DNA from: Campylobacterales bacterium
GTDB taxonomy: Bacteria; Campylobacterota; Campylobacteria; Campylobacterales; JAADDG01
DNA length: 37,369 bases
Assembly: GCA_027009865.1 (NCBI GenBank)
Contig: JALVCR010000075.1
Coordinates: forward strand, 1-37,369
Direction: 5' to 3'
Both the position numbers and the translations under genes were made by a program. This document shows, piece after piece, positions 6,747 through 15,264 of this stretch. Position 1 is the stretch's first letter. Each line of letters opens with the position of its first letter. The notes under the pieces are model-generated. The model made no database searches, was not told the DNA's origin, and saw nothing but the letters and a program-made list of their open reading frames with translations.

Positions 6747-8047
6747 AATTAAAGATACCCTTTAAGAGCGCCTCCTTCATTACCGATAACTCCAAAGAGT
6801 GCAGTGAGAGCGGAGCTTTTTTATTAACTAAGCAAAACAGAAAATTTTTAGAAGAAGCAAAAAGCAAATCTCCCGCTTTCATTGTCACTGTAAAAGAGGT
6901 TATAGAATTTTTTGAATTGGATAAGATAAAGATAGTCGGAATTACCGGCACAAACGGCAAAACCACTACAGCGGCTGCGATATATTCTATTTTGCTTGAT
7001 TTGGGATATAAGGCCGCTTTGCAGGGAACAAGAGGATTTTTTGCAAATGATGAGAGGATAGAAGAGAAAAGTTTGACAACGCCTCCCATTTTAGCGACTT
7101 TAAAGAATCTCTTAGAGGCTAAAAAAAGAGGATGTGAATATTTTATAATGGAAGTTAGCTCTCATGCTATCTCTCAAAACAGAATAGAGGCTTTGCCTTT
7201 TTTTCTTAAAGTTTTTACCAATATCTCACAAGATCATCTCGATTACCATAAAACAATGGAAAATTATATAGAGGTTAAAAGCTCTTTTTTTAGCGATGAT
7301 TCTTTAAAGCTTATAAACAGAGAGGATAAAAATATAAAATATTCTCTCAAAAACTGCTATACCTACGCTTTAAACGAAGCGGCCTCTTTTATCGTTACGG
7401 CCTACTCTTTAAGAGAGGGAATAAAGGGAATTGTAACTCATCTTGGAGAGAGCGTGGAGTTTTATTCCTCACTTTATGGATTATTTAATTTATACAATAT
7501 TTTAGCTGCAATGGCTTCAGTGAAGCTGATTACTAAAAACTCTTTAAAAGAGATAGCAAAAGCGGTTGAGAGTTTTGGGGGAGTTAGCGGAAGAATGGAG
7601 GTTGTAAGCGATAAGCCTCTTGTAATTGTCGATTTTGCCCACACTCCTGACGGAATGGAGAAGGTTTTAAGCGCTCTAAGCGACAGAGAGCTTATAGTAG
7701 TTTTTGGAGCCGGAGGAGACAGGGATAGAAAAAAGAGACCTCTTATGGCAAAAGCGGCTCAAAAATATGCCAAAAAGATCTATGTAACGAGCGATAATCC
7801 AAGAAGCGAAGAGCCTCTTAAAATTATAGAGGATATCGCTATGGGATTTGATAGAACAGATAACGTTTTGGCGGTTTTGGATAGGAAGAAAGCTATACAG
7901 ATGGCCATAAGGGATGCAAAAGAGGATGAGGTTGTAGTTATTTTGGGAAAAGGGGATGAGGAGTATCAGGAGATAGGGGGAGAGAAAATCCCTTTTGATG
8001 ATAGAAAAATAGCCAAAGAGGCTGTTTTAAGTTTTTGTAAAAATTAA
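6743..8047 (+). CDS. murE: UDP-MurNAc-tripeptide synthetase (meso-DAP adding)
   Basis: MurE adds the third residue to the peptidoglycan stem peptide in the cytoplasm using ATP. The 434-residue protein has a P-loop GTNGKTT (69-75), the conserved TNISQDHLDYH (159-169), HTPDGM (300-305) and the DNPR motif (351-354) that selects meso-diaminopimelate over lysine. The C-terminal substrate loop reads GKGDEEYQ (402-409), where many MurE proteins have GKGHE. The N-terminal uridine-binding domain before the P-loop is only about 65 residues, clearly shorter than in the E. coli enzyme. Translation starts at a TTG overlapping the stop of the upstream gene. Confidence 0.94.
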   Translation: MKLKIPFKSASFITDNSKECSESGAFLLTKQNRKFLEEAKSKSPAFIVTVKEVIEFFELDKIKIVGITGTNGKTTTAAAIYSILLDLGYKAALQGTRGFFANDERIEEKSLTTPPILATLKNLLEAKKRGCEYFIMEVSSHAISQNRIEALPFFLKVFTNISQDHLDYHKTMENYIEVKSSFFSDDSLKLINREDKNIKYSLKNCYTYALNEAASFIVTAYSLREGIKGIVTHLGESVEFYSSLYGLFNLYNILAAMASVKLITKNSLKEIAKAVESFGGVSGRMEVVSDKPLVIVDFAHTPDGMEKVLSALSDRELIVVFGAGGDRDRKKRPLMAKAAQKYAKKIYVTSDNPRSEEPLKIIEDIAMGFDRTDNVLAVLDRKKAIQMAIRDAKEDEVVVILGKGDEEYQEIGGEKIPFDDRKIAKEAVLSFCKN

Positions 8048-8056
8048 TTTTTTTGA

Positions 8057-8062
8057 TACAAT
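8057..8062 (+). promoter_or_regulatory. -10 element TACAAT for the ferredoxin-panD-ybaB-ispA-tkt run
   Basis: TACAAT follows a T-rich stretch just after the murE stop. A start about 7 nt downstream would give a leader of roughly 22 nt carrying the AAGGGGAG Shine-Dalgarno before the ATG at 8092. There is no obvious -35, as usual in this phylum. Confidence 0.45.
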
Positions 8063-8091
8063 TGCATAGAAATTTTAAAAAAGGGGAGATT

Positions 8092-8469
8092 ATGGGGATA
8101 CCACAACCAGCATTTTATCTTTTTAAATGTGAGCAAAGTTCGCCTCCGGGCATGCCAAAACCAAGTTGCGTAAATGAAAATACAAGAGATCTTTTTCAGC
8201 ATTTGGGACAAAGATTGATGGAAAAAGGGCTTATAGCCACAGTTCAGCCTATTAGAACTTCATGTCTTAACAGATGTCAGCTTGGGCCTGTTATGTTAGT
8301 AGAGCCCGGACACTATATGTATGTGGGATTAACAAAAGAGAAAATTGATAGAATAATAGATGAGCATATTATCGGAGGAAAAGTTGTAGAGGAGTATTTG
8401 ATTCCCGAAGATTTTTGGGATAAGGCCATTTCTCCGATAGAGATGATGAAGATGGCCGGAAAGGCGTAA
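8092..8469 (+). CDS. Thioredoxin-like [2Fe-2S] ferredoxin
   Basis: The 125-residue protein matches the thioredoxin-fold [2Fe-2S] ferredoxin family (related to the NuoE fold), small electron carriers. The four cluster cysteines are C13, C26, C58 and C62, in the pattern C-x12-C-x31-C-x3-C, with the family context YLFKCEQ and TSCLNRCQLGP. I take the ATG at 8092 with its strong AAGGGGAG Shine-Dalgarno; an upstream TTG at 8053 would add 13 residues, overlap the promoter and lacks support. It lies 1 nt before panD. The electron partners are not evident from the context. Confidence 0.88.
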   Translation: MGIPQPAFYLFKCEQSSPPGMPKPSCVNENTRDLFQHLGQRLMEKGLIATVQPIRTSCLNRCQLGPVMLVEPGHYMYVGLTKEKIDRIIDEHIIGGKVVEEYLIPEDFWDKAISPIEMMKMAGKA

Positions 8470-8470
8470 A

Positions 8471-8836
8471 ATGCAAATTGAGATGCTCTATAGTAAAATT
8501 CATAGGGCAACGGTTACGGATGCTAATTTAAATTATGTAGGCTCCATAACAATAGATGAGGAGCTTTTAGAAAAAGCTAAGCTTAAAGTCGGCCAAAAGG
8601 TGGATATAGTAAATATAAATAACGGCGAGAGATTTTCCACCTATGTAATAAGAGGAGAGAGGGGAAAAGGGGATATCTGTTTAAACGGCGCAGCCGCAAG
8701 GAAAGCTGAAATAGGCGATAAGATTATAATAATAGCCTATACCCTTTTAACTTTAGAGGAGGCCGATTCTTTTAAGCCTTCTGTGGTTTTAGTCGGAGAA
8801 AACAATAAAATAGAGAAGATTTTGGATTATGTTTGA
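8471..8836 (+). CDS. panD: Aspartate 1-decarboxylase
   Basis: PanD converts L-aspartate to beta-alanine for pantothenate and coenzyme A synthesis. It is made as a proenzyme that cleaves itself at Gly24-Ser25 to create the pyruvoyl cofactor; here the site is YVGSIT with G24 and S25 in the expected places. The 121-residue length is typical. Further conserved stretches include INNGERF, the GERGKGDICLNGAAARKA segment and the C-terminal half. It starts 1 nt after the ferredoxin gene and its end overlaps ybaB by 8 nt. Confidence 0.96.
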   Translation: MQIEMLYSKIHRATVTDANLNYVGSITIDEELLEKAKLKVGQKVDIVNINNGERFSTYVIRGERGKGDICLNGAAARKAEIGDKIIIIAYTLLTLEEADSFKPSVVLVGENNKIEKILDYV

Positions 8837-9140
8837 TAAAATAGATCTTTCACAAATGGGCAAAATGTTTGAAAAAGCCCAGGAGGAAGCCAAAAAGCTT
8901 CAAGAGGACATGGAAAGCAAGGAGTATATTGCAAAAAGCGGAGGCGGTTTGGTTCAAGTAAAAGCAAACGGCAAAGGCGAGATTATAGACATAGAGATAG
9001 ACGACTCCTTGCTTGAAGATAAGGATTCTATGCAGATTCTTTTAATAAGCGCCGTAAATGATGTTTTGAATATGGTGCAAGAAGATAAAAAGAATATGGC
9101 TATGCAGATGTTTGGAAAACTTGGCGGATTTGGAAGGTAG
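8829..9140 (+). CDS. ybaB: YbaB/EbfC nucleoid-associated protein
   Basis: YbaB/EbfC proteins are small dimeric DNA-binding proteins with a tweezer-like fold. The 103-residue product has the family pattern: an N-terminal coiled helix (QMGKMFEKAQEEAKKLQEDM), then the strand region GGGLVQVKANGKGEIIDIEIDDSLL, and a C-terminal helix rich in methionine and lysine. It overlaps panD by 8 nt and lies 6 nt before ispA. In many bacteria this family sits by dnaX-recR; here it lies in the murE-ispA-tkt neighbourhood, as in Campylobacter. Confidence 0.92.
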   Translation: MFDKIDLSQMGKMFEKAQEEAKKLQEDMESKEYIAKSGGGLVQVKANGKGEIIDIEIDDSLLEDKDSMQILLISAVNDVLNMVQEDKKNMAMQMFGKLGGFGR

Positions 9141-9146
9141 AGATTT

Positions 9147-10001
9147 TTGAAAGATAAAATTCTTTTGGAATTTGAAGATTATCTTATCTCCACACTGCCT
9201 AAGGTTGAAAGTTTTCATCCATATTTTCAGAAAGCTCTCGTGGAGATGCTAAAAGCGGGGGGCAAAAGATTTAGACCCTATCTTCTATTAAGCGTGGTTG
9301 AAGCTTATGAGCCTTTGCTTTTAAAAAACGCATTTTCTGCTGCCGCTGCGATTGAATATATTCATACATACTCTCTTATTCATGACGATCTTCCGATTTT
9401 CGATAATGCTTCTTTAAGAAGAGGACATCCCACTCTTCACGTAACTTATGACGAGGTTACGGCAACTTTGGTGGGGGATGCTTTAAATACGCACGCCTTT
9501 TATGTTCTCTCTACCGCCGCTTTGTCAGATGAGGTTAAAATAAGACTTATAAAAGAGCTCTCTTTAAACGGCGGAGCTTACGGAATGGTTTTGGGACAGG
9601 CGATAGATTGCTATTTTGAAAATAAAAAACTTGATTTTGAAAAACTTAAATTTTTACATATTCATAAAACCGCCAAGCTTATTGCCGCAAGTTTAAAGAT
9701 GGGGGCAATTATCTGCAATACTTCAAAAGAGATAGAGGATCTTTTATATAAAATAGGCATCGATTTGGGACTTTTGTTTCAGATAGAAGACGATTTGATA
9801 GATGCCACAAAAGATAGCAAAGAGATAGGAAAGCCTGCAAATAACGATATAAACAAAAACTCTTTTGTAAATCTTTTCGGAATAGAAAAAACCAAAGAGA
9901 AAAAGGCTCAAATGATAGAAGTTGTAGAAAATAAGCTTGCAGATCTAAATCCTTTTCTTAGAGAGAGACTCCAAAATATCGTTAATAAATATTTCAAATA
10001 A
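9147..10001 (+). CDS. ispA: Farnesyl diphosphate synthase family polyprenyl synthase
   Basis: This enzyme condenses isopentenyl diphosphate with allylic diphosphates to make C15 (possibly C20) prenyl chains for undecaprenyl and quinone synthesis. The first aspartate-rich motif is DDLPIFD (D80, D81, D86), with the two-residue insertion and the tyrosine five positions before it (Y75) typical of bacterial type II FPP synthases. The second motif is DDLID (215-219). GGKRFRPY (38-45) binds IPP. Length 284 is close to E. coli IspA. Translation starts at a TTG; AGGTAGAG upstream can serve as the ribosome site. The FPP product feeds the undecaprenyl carrier used by MurE-dependent wall synthesis and the adjacent polysaccharide locus. 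Confidence 0.92.
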   Translation: MKDKILLEFEDYLISTLPKVESFHPYFQKALVEMLKAGGKRFRPYLLLSVVEAYEPLLLKNAFSAAAAIEYIHTYSLIHDDLPIFDNASLRRGHPTLHVTYDEVTATLVGDALNTHAFYVLSTAALSDEVKIRLIKELSLNGGAYGMVLGQAIDCYFENKKLDFEKLKFLHIHKTAKLIAASLKMGAIICNTSKEIEDLLYKIGIDLGLLFQIEDDLIDATKDSKEIGKPANNDINKNSFVNLFGIEKTKEKKAQMIEVVENKLADLNPFLRERLQNIVNKYFK

Positions 10002-10012
10002 GGATAACTTTT

Positions 10013-11953
10013 ATGGAAGATAGACAAATGCTTGCCAAAATGGCAAATACTATAAGATTTTTATCCGCCGATATGATTCAAAAGGCAAACAGCGGCCATC
10101 CGGGCGTTTGTTTCGGGCTTGCCGATGTATTGAGCGTCTTTAGTTATCATGTAAAACACAATCCAAACAATCCCAAATGGTTAAATAGAGACAGAGTCGT
10201 ATTTAGCGGGGGACACGCTTCAGCAATGATCTATTCGTGGCTCTATCTTTGCGGCTACGATATCTCTATGGAGGATTTGAAAAATTTTAGACAGCTTGGA
10301 AGCAAAACTCCCGGACATCCTGAATTTGGAGAGATTCCAGGAGTGGAGATAACAACCGGTCCTTTGGGGCAAGGCGTGGCAAACAGCGTTGGATTTGCGA
10401 TGGCTGAGAAGTATGTTCAAAATTTAGTAAATAGCGAAACGGCAAAACTTATAGATCATAAAATATACTGCTTTTGCGGCGACGGAGATTTGGAGGAGGG
10501 CATAAGCTATGAAGCTTGCGCGCTTGCGGGAAGATTTGCTTTGGACAATCTTATTTTAATATATGATTCAAATCATATAACAATAGAGGGAGATACCTCC
10601 ATTGCCTGGAATGAGGATGTAAAAAAGAGATTTTTGGCTCAAAATTGGGAAGTTTTAGAATGCAGGGGACACGATTATGAAGATATAGATAAAAAGATAT
10701 CCTTAGCCAAAGAGATTAAAGGAAAACCTGTTTTAATAATAGCCCACACAGTTATTGCCAAAGGAGCTGTCGGAATGGAGGGAGATCCTCACACTCACGG
10801 AGCTCCATTGGGGGAAGAGGTGATAGAAAAATCAAAAGAGGCGGCCGGTTTTCCTGCCAAAGAGAAATTTTATGTTCCTGAAGATGTTTTGATTAGATTC
10901 AGATGCGCTAAAGAAAAGGGCGAATTGTATGAAAGAGAGTGGAAGAAGCTTTTAAAAGAGGCTCCTTTAATAGAGCAAAACGAAGCTTTGAGGGCTTTGC
11001 AAAATCCAGATTTCTCAAAAATATCTTGGCCTATTTTTAAAGAGGGAGAGGAGATTGCCACAAGAGAGAGCAATCATAAGATTTTAAACGCAATAGCCAG
11101 AGCCGTTCCAGGGTTCATTGGAGGAAGTGCTGATTTAGCCCCTTCTAACAAAAGTTATCTTGAAAATATGGGAGATTTTCCAAATGGAAGGAATTTTCAT
11201 TTTGGAATAAGAGAGCATACGATGGGAGCTATCTGCAACGCAATGGCTCTTTACGGTTTGGTAATCCCCTATTGCGCCACCTTTTTTGTTTTTAGCGATT
11301 ATATGAAGCCTTCTGTCAGACTTGCGGCTTTAATGAAAACAAAAAACTATTTTATATGGACTCACGATAGTATCGGAGTTGGAGAAGACGGTCCTACTCA
11401 TCAGCCAATAGAGCATTTAAGCCAGTTTAGAGCTTTGCCAAATTTTTACACCTTCAGACCGGCAGACGCAAGCGAAAATGTAGAGTGCTGGAGGGTTGCT
11501 TTAGAGCTTAACAAACCTTGCGGCTTTGTATTAAGCAGACAAAAACTTAAAACTCTAAAACCAAAAAGAGATTTTGGAGAGGTTAGAAAAGGCGCTTATA
11601 TAGTGAAAAAGAGAGAAAACGCTAAAATTACAATTATTGCAAGCGGCAGCGAGGTTATGCCTTCATTGATGGCTGGATGCCATTTGGAGAATGAAAATAT
11701 TGCGGCAAATATTGTAAGCGCTCCCTGTTTTGAGCTTTTTTGCGAGCAGGATGAGGAGTATAAAAGAAAGGTTATAGATCCAAATACCAAGGTTTTGGCA
11801 GTAGAGGCCGCAAGTGCAAATGAGTGGTATAAATATGCTGATGATGTGCTTTGTATGGAGAGTTTTGGAGCAAGCGGCAAAGCTTCTGATTTGTTTAAAC
11901 ATTTTGGATTTACAATCGAAAATATAAAAGAGAGAGCTAAGAGACTTCTCTAA
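10013..11953 (+). CDS. tkt: Transketolase
   Basis: Transketolase moves two-carbon ketol units in the pentose phosphate and sugar-rearrangement pathways, using thiamine diphosphate. The 646-residue protein has the ThDP-binding motif GDGDLEEG (about residues 159-166) with the following IYDSN segment, the N-terminal NSGHPG active-site stretch, the central domain signature GEDGPTHQPIEHLS and the C-terminal domain. An AAGGA site precedes the ATG. It ends the conserved block; the following 152 nt contain an AT-only hairpin and the promoter region of the polysaccharide locus. Confidence 0.95.
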   Translation: MEDRQMLAKMANTIRFLSADMIQKANSGHPGVCFGLADVLSVFSYHVKHNPNNPKWLNRDRVVFSGGHASAMIYSWLYLCGYDISMEDLKNFRQLGSKTPGHPEFGEIPGVEITTGPLGQGVANSVGFAMAEKYVQNLVNSETAKLIDHKIYCFCGDGDLEEGISYEACALAGRFALDNLILIYDSNHITIEGDTSIAWNEDVKKRFLAQNWEVLECRGHDYEDIDKKISLAKEIKGKPVLIIAHTVIAKGAVGMEGDPHTHGAPLGEEVIEKSKEAAGFPAKEKFYVPEDVLIRFRCAKEKGELYEREWKKLLKEAPLIEQNEALRALQNPDFSKISWPIFKEGEEIATRESNHKILNAIARAVPGFIGGSADLAPSNKSYLENMGDFPNGRNFHFGIREHTMGAICNAMALYGLVIPYCATFFVFSDYMKPSVRLAALMKTKNYFIWTHDSIGVGEDGPTHQPIEHLSQFRALPNFYTFRPADASENVECWRVALELNKPCGFVLSRQKLKTLKPKRDFGEVRKGAYIVKKRENAKITIIASGSEVMPSLMAGCHLENENIAANIVSAPCFELFCEQDEEYKRKVIDPNTKVLAVEAASANEWYKYADDVLCMESFGASGKASDLFKHFGFTIENIKERAKRLL

Positions 11954-11966
11954 CTCCTCCTCTTCT

Positions 11967-11984
11967 TTAATTAGCTTTAATTAA
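11967..11984 (+). terminator. Possible weak terminator hairpin after tkt
   Basis: TTAATTA (11967-11973) and TAATTAA (11978-11984) form a seven-pair stem with a GCTT loop, followed by a T-rich stretch. The stem contains only A-T pairs, so its strength as a terminator is doubtful. Confidence 0.25.
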
Positions 11985-12026
11985 TATCTTTTATTTTTTA
12001 GAAAAATAGTTTCATATTTTCTTCTT

Positions 12027-12057
12027 TATAATGTATTAAAAATAAGTTTGCTATACT
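12027..12057 (+). promoter_or_regulatory. Two -10 elements upstream of the polysaccharide locus
   Basis: A consensus TATAAT lies at 12027-12032 and a near-consensus TATACT at 12052-12057, both in T-rich DNA between tkt and the first glycosyltransferase. Either would give a leader of roughly 40-70 nt carrying the AAAGGA ribosome site before the TTG start at 12106. Confidence 0.5.
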
Positions 12058-12105
12058 GTTTACTTATATTAAATAAAAATTTTATAAGCTTGTTAAAGGA
12101 AAAAT

Positions 12106-13251
12106 TTGAAAAAAATTAATTTTTTAACTTCCCACTTTTTACCGGAGAATACTGCTGCTACAAACAGAGTGGTAACTTATGTAAAAGAGCTTTCCAAACA
12201 TTATAAAATAAATATTTTTGCTTTGGGAGAGAGGGGAGAGAAGAGAGCCACTTTTATGAAATATGGTGAAAATTTGGAAGTTTATTATATAAATCAGAAA
12301 AATTTTGATGCTAAAAATTTTGTCAAAAGAGCTTTTTTTGAAATGAGTTATATATATAAATTAATATCTCTTTCTAAAACCCAAAAAAGCGATTTAACGA
12401 TAGCCACAGCACCTTATATGTTTATGATACCTTTAGTGGCTTTTTTGGTAAGGGGTAAAAAAATAATAGATATAAGGGATTTGGTTTGGGAATATTTGAA
12501 CGATAAAAGTCTTTTTCAAAAAGTCGTAAAAATTATTCTAAGAAAAATTATGCTTTTAAGTTTAAAAAAATATGATTTTATTTTAGTTACTAATGAAAAT
12601 GAGAAAAAATGGCTAAATTGCAATAAAATAGTAAAAAATATTTGTATAATATCTAATGGGATAGAGAGAGAAAAATTTGAGGTTCTATCAAATATTCCCA
12701 TAAAAAGATCTAATCGATTTACTGTAACCTATATTGGAAATATAGGAATAGCTCAAAATTTAAAGGTTTTAGTTGAGTGCGCAAAAGAACTTCCTGATAT
12801 TAGTTTTAATATAATAGGCAGCGGAGTTGAGTTTGAAGAGTTAAAAAACTATATTCAAAAAAACGATATTAAAAATGTAAATATGCCCGGTAAGAAGTCA
12901 TGGAGCGAAATATTGGAATATTATGAAAAATCCTCTGTGTTGTATGCGCAGCTTGATGAGAAATTTGTCTCGGCAATGCCGTCAAAACTTTATGAATATG
13001 CCTCTGTGGGACTTCCGATAATTTACGGAGGAGTCGGAGTTGCGGCTGATTTTGTAAAAAAACTTGAAAACAGCTTTTCTATAAAACCTAATGACAAAGA
13101 GGAGCTAAAGAGAGCCATTTTATTTTTAAAAGATAAAAATTTTGATATATCTTATAAAAATAGAGATTTTATAAAAAATAATTTTATAAGAGAAGAAGAA
13201 GCTAAGAAGCTTACTAAAATAGTTGATGAAGTTTTAAATGAAGGGAGATAG
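12106..13251 (+). CDS. GT4-type glycosyltransferase
   Basis: The 381-residue protein is a GT-B fold retaining glycosyltransferase of family 4, similar in layout to WbuB-like enzymes. It opens with the N-terminal Rossmann segment INFLTSHFLPENTAATNRV, a pattern common in this subgroup, and carries a C-terminal nucleotide-sugar domain (VTYIGNIGIAQNLKVLVECA, then MPSKLYEYASVGLPIIYGG with the E-x7-type donor-binding region). It presumably adds a sugar to the lipid-linked repeat unit. Start is a TTG preceded by AAAGGA. It is first in the polysaccharide locus and lies 2 nt before the epimerase gene. Donor and acceptor cannot be told. Confidence 0.88.
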   Translation: MKKINFLTSHFLPENTAATNRVVTYVKELSKHYKINIFALGERGEKRATFMKYGENLEVYYINQKNFDAKNFVKRAFFEMSYIYKLISLSKTQKSDLTIATAPYMFMIPLVAFLVRGKKIIDIRDLVWEYLNDKSLFQKVVKIILRKIMLLSLKKYDFILVTNENEKKWLNCNKIVKNICIISNGIEREKFEVLSNIPIKRSNRFTVTYIGNIGIAQNLKVLVECAKELPDISFNIIGSGVEFEELKNYIQKNDIKNVNMPGKKSWSEILEYYEKSSVLYAQLDEKFVSAMPSKLYEYASVGLPIIYGGVGVAADFVKKLENSFSIKPNDKEELKRAILFLKDKNFDISYKNRDFIKNNFIREEEAKKLTKIVDEVLNEGR

Positions 13252-13253
13252 AT

Positions 13254-14222
13254 TTGAAAGTATTGGTAACGGGAGGAAGCGGATTTATAGGAACAAGACT
13301 CATAGATGAGCTTTTAAAAGCGGGACATGAAGTTAAAATTTTTGATAAAAGAGATAGCAAAAAGTATCCCAATTTGGTTATTTTGGGAGATGTGAGAGAT
13401 AAAGAGGCTTTGATTAAAGCAAGCAGGGGAATGGATGTAATATACAATTTAGCCGCCGAACATGCCGATAATGTAACCCCTATCTCTTTGTATGAAGAGG
13501 TTAACGTAGGCGGGGCTGAAAATGTGGTAGAGGCTGCGGATGCAAATGGAATAAAAAAGATTATTTTTACAAGTTCAGTGGCAATTTACGGCTTAAACAG
13601 AGGAGAGCCGGATGAGAGTTTTGAACCAATGCCATTTAATGAGTATGGAAGAACAAAATATGAGGCTGAGAAGGTATTTTTAAAATGGCTTGAAAAAGAT
13701 GAGGGCAGATCTTTGGTTATTATAAGACCTTCCGTAATTTTCGGGGAGAATAACAGAGGCAATGTTTATAATCTGATGAGACAAATCTATCTTGATAAGT
13801 TTATAATGGTTGGAAGCGGAGAGAATAAAAAATCTATGGGTTATGTGGGAAATATTGCAAAGCTTCTTTTGGATATGATTGATGCAAAAGAGGGGTTAAC
13901 TCTTTATAATTTTGCTGATAAACCCGATTTAAAAGGAATAGAGATTGTAAATATAATAAGAAGCGAAATGAAAAAAGGGGAGATTAAATTTAAAATTCCC
14001 TATTTTATAGGTCTTTTGGGAGGATATGCTTTTGATTTGGCCTCTAAAATAACCGGTAAAAAATTTCCGATAAGCTCAATTAGAATAAAAAAATTTGCGG
14101 CCGATACGACGATTTCTACCAAAAGACTTCAAGAAAGCGGTTTTAAACCTCCCTACTCTTTGGAAGAGGGTCTTAGAAGAATGGTTAGAAGCGAGTTTTT
14201 GGAAAAAAACAATATTAATTAA
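13254..14222 (+). CDS. NAD-dependent sugar epimerase/dehydratase (extended SDR)
   Basis: The 322-residue protein belongs to the extended short-chain dehydrogenase family acting on nucleotide sugars. It has the NAD-binding GGSGFIG (7-13), the acidic residue D31 after the second strand, the catalytic serine region TSSVAIYG (106-113) and YxxxK at Y131-K135 (YGRTK). The start is a TTG 2 nt after the upstream glycosyltransferase. Neighbours indicate a role in making a nucleotide sugar for the polysaccharide, or possibly reducing a 4-keto sugar. Which epimerase or dehydratase activity it has is not clear. Confidence 0.85.
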   Translation: MKVLVTGGSGFIGTRLIDELLKAGHEVKIFDKRDSKKYPNLVILGDVRDKEALIKASRGMDVIYNLAAEHADNVTPISLYEEVNVGGAENVVEAADANGIKKIIFTSSVAIYGLNRGEPDESFEPMPFNEYGRTKYEAEKVFLKWLEKDEGRSLVIIRPSVIFGENNRGNVYNLMRQIYLDKFIMVGSGENKKSMGYVGNIAKLLLDMIDAKEGLTLYNFADKPDLKGIEIVNIIRSEMKKGEIKFKIPYFIGLLGGYAFDLASKITGKKFPISSIRIKKFAADTTISTKRLQESGFKPPYSLEEGLRRMVRSEFLEKNNIN

Positions 14223-14245
14223 GCGATATAAAATAAAAAATTTAT

Positions 14246-14251
14246 TATAAT
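14246..14251 (+). promoter_or_regulatory. -10 element TATAAT upstream of galE
   Basis: A perfect TATAAT sits in the 58-nt gap before galE, inside AT-rich DNA, with AGGAG (14266-14270) as the ribosome site. It could give the second half of the locus its own transcription start. Confidence 0.45.
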
Positions 14252-14280
14252 TTCAGGTAAACTTTAGGAGACAAAGAGAA

Positions 14281-15261
14281 ATGAATATTTTAATAACGGG
14301 GGGAGCTGGATATATAGGCTCTCACGTAGTAAAACAGCTTGGAGAGAAAACAGATTATAATCTTACCGTTTTGGATAATTTGGTTACAGGATTTAGAAGC
14401 GCCGTTTTATACGGAGATTTTATTAAGTCTGATCTTAGCAATTTTGATGAGATTGAAGGAATTTTTAAAGCAAGAAGATTTGATGCGGTAATTCATTTTG
14501 CAGCAAGCTTGATAGTTCCAGAAAGCGTAAAGAATCCTTTAAAATATTATCTAAATAATACGGCAAATACGGCAAATTTAATTAAACTGTGCGTTAAATA
14601 CGGCGTAAACAATTTTGTTTTCTCTTCTACCGCTGCTGTTTACGGAGAGCCTGATATATCTAAAATGCCAATTACTGAAAACTCTTTGCTCTCTCCTATA
14701 AATCCTTATGGTATGAGCAAATTAATGAGCGAGACCATTTTAAGAGATGCTTCTAAAGCATATAAGGATTTTAATTATATAGCATTAAGATATTTTAACG
14801 TAGCCGGTGCGGCTCTTGATGGAAAGATAGGACAGTCTACAAAAGATGCCACTCATTTAATCAAAGTGGCGGCAGAGACTGCTCTTGGAAAAAGGGATAA
14901 AATCTATATTTTTGGAGATGATTATCCAACTTTTGACGGAACCTGTATTAGAGATTATATTCATGTGGAAGATTTATCTGACGCTCATTTAAAAGCTCTA
15001 AGTTTCCTTCAAGAAAATAAAAAAAGCGATATTTTTAATTGCGGCTATGGGCACGGTTTTAGCGTAAAAGAGGTTGTAAATACTATGAAAGAGGTAAGCG
15101 GAGTTGATTTTAAAGTTGAAATTACTAAAAGAAGAGAGGGAGATCCCGCTGTTTTGATAGCCGGAAACAAAAAAATAAAAGAGAAACTAAACTGGACTCC
15201 AAAATATGATGATTTAAAGCTAATTTGCAAAAGCGCTCTTGAATGGGAAAAGAAAATTTAG
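14281..15261 (+). CDS. galE: UDP-glucose 4-epimerase
   Basis: GalE interconverts UDP-glucose and UDP-galactose (or the N-acetyl forms), supplying galactose-type donors. The 326-residue protein has GGAGYIG (7-13), the LDNL segment after the second strand, SSTAAVYG (115-122) with its catalytic serine/threonine, YGMSK (Y143, K147), and the GalE-specific YFNVAGA and GDDYPTFDGTCIRDYIHVEDL stretches. It is preceded by its own likely promoter and lies 3 nt before the flippase gene. Whether it also handles UDP-GlcNAc cannot be decided by inspection. Confidence 0.94.
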   Translation: MNILITGGAGYIGSHVVKQLGEKTDYNLTVLDNLVTGFRSAVLYGDFIKSDLSNFDEIEGIFKARRFDAVIHFAASLIVPESVKNPLKYYLNNTANTANLIKLCVKYGVNNFVFSSTAAVYGEPDISKMPITENSLLSPINPYGMSKLMSETILRDASKAYKDFNYIALRYFNVAGAALDGKIGQSTKDATHLIKVAAETALGKRDKIYIFGDDYPTFDGTCIRDYIHVEDLSDAHLKALSFLQENKKSDIFNCGYGHGFSVKEVVNTMKEVSGVDFKVEITKRREGDPAVLIAGNKKIKEKLNWTPKYDDLKLICKSALEWEKKI

Positions 15262-15264
15262 TGA

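Noticed and set aside
8053..8091. TTG at 8053 as the ferredoxin start
   Set aside because: It lies on the candidate -10 element, and the ATG at 8092 has a strong Shine-Dalgarno and begins at the family's usual N-terminus.
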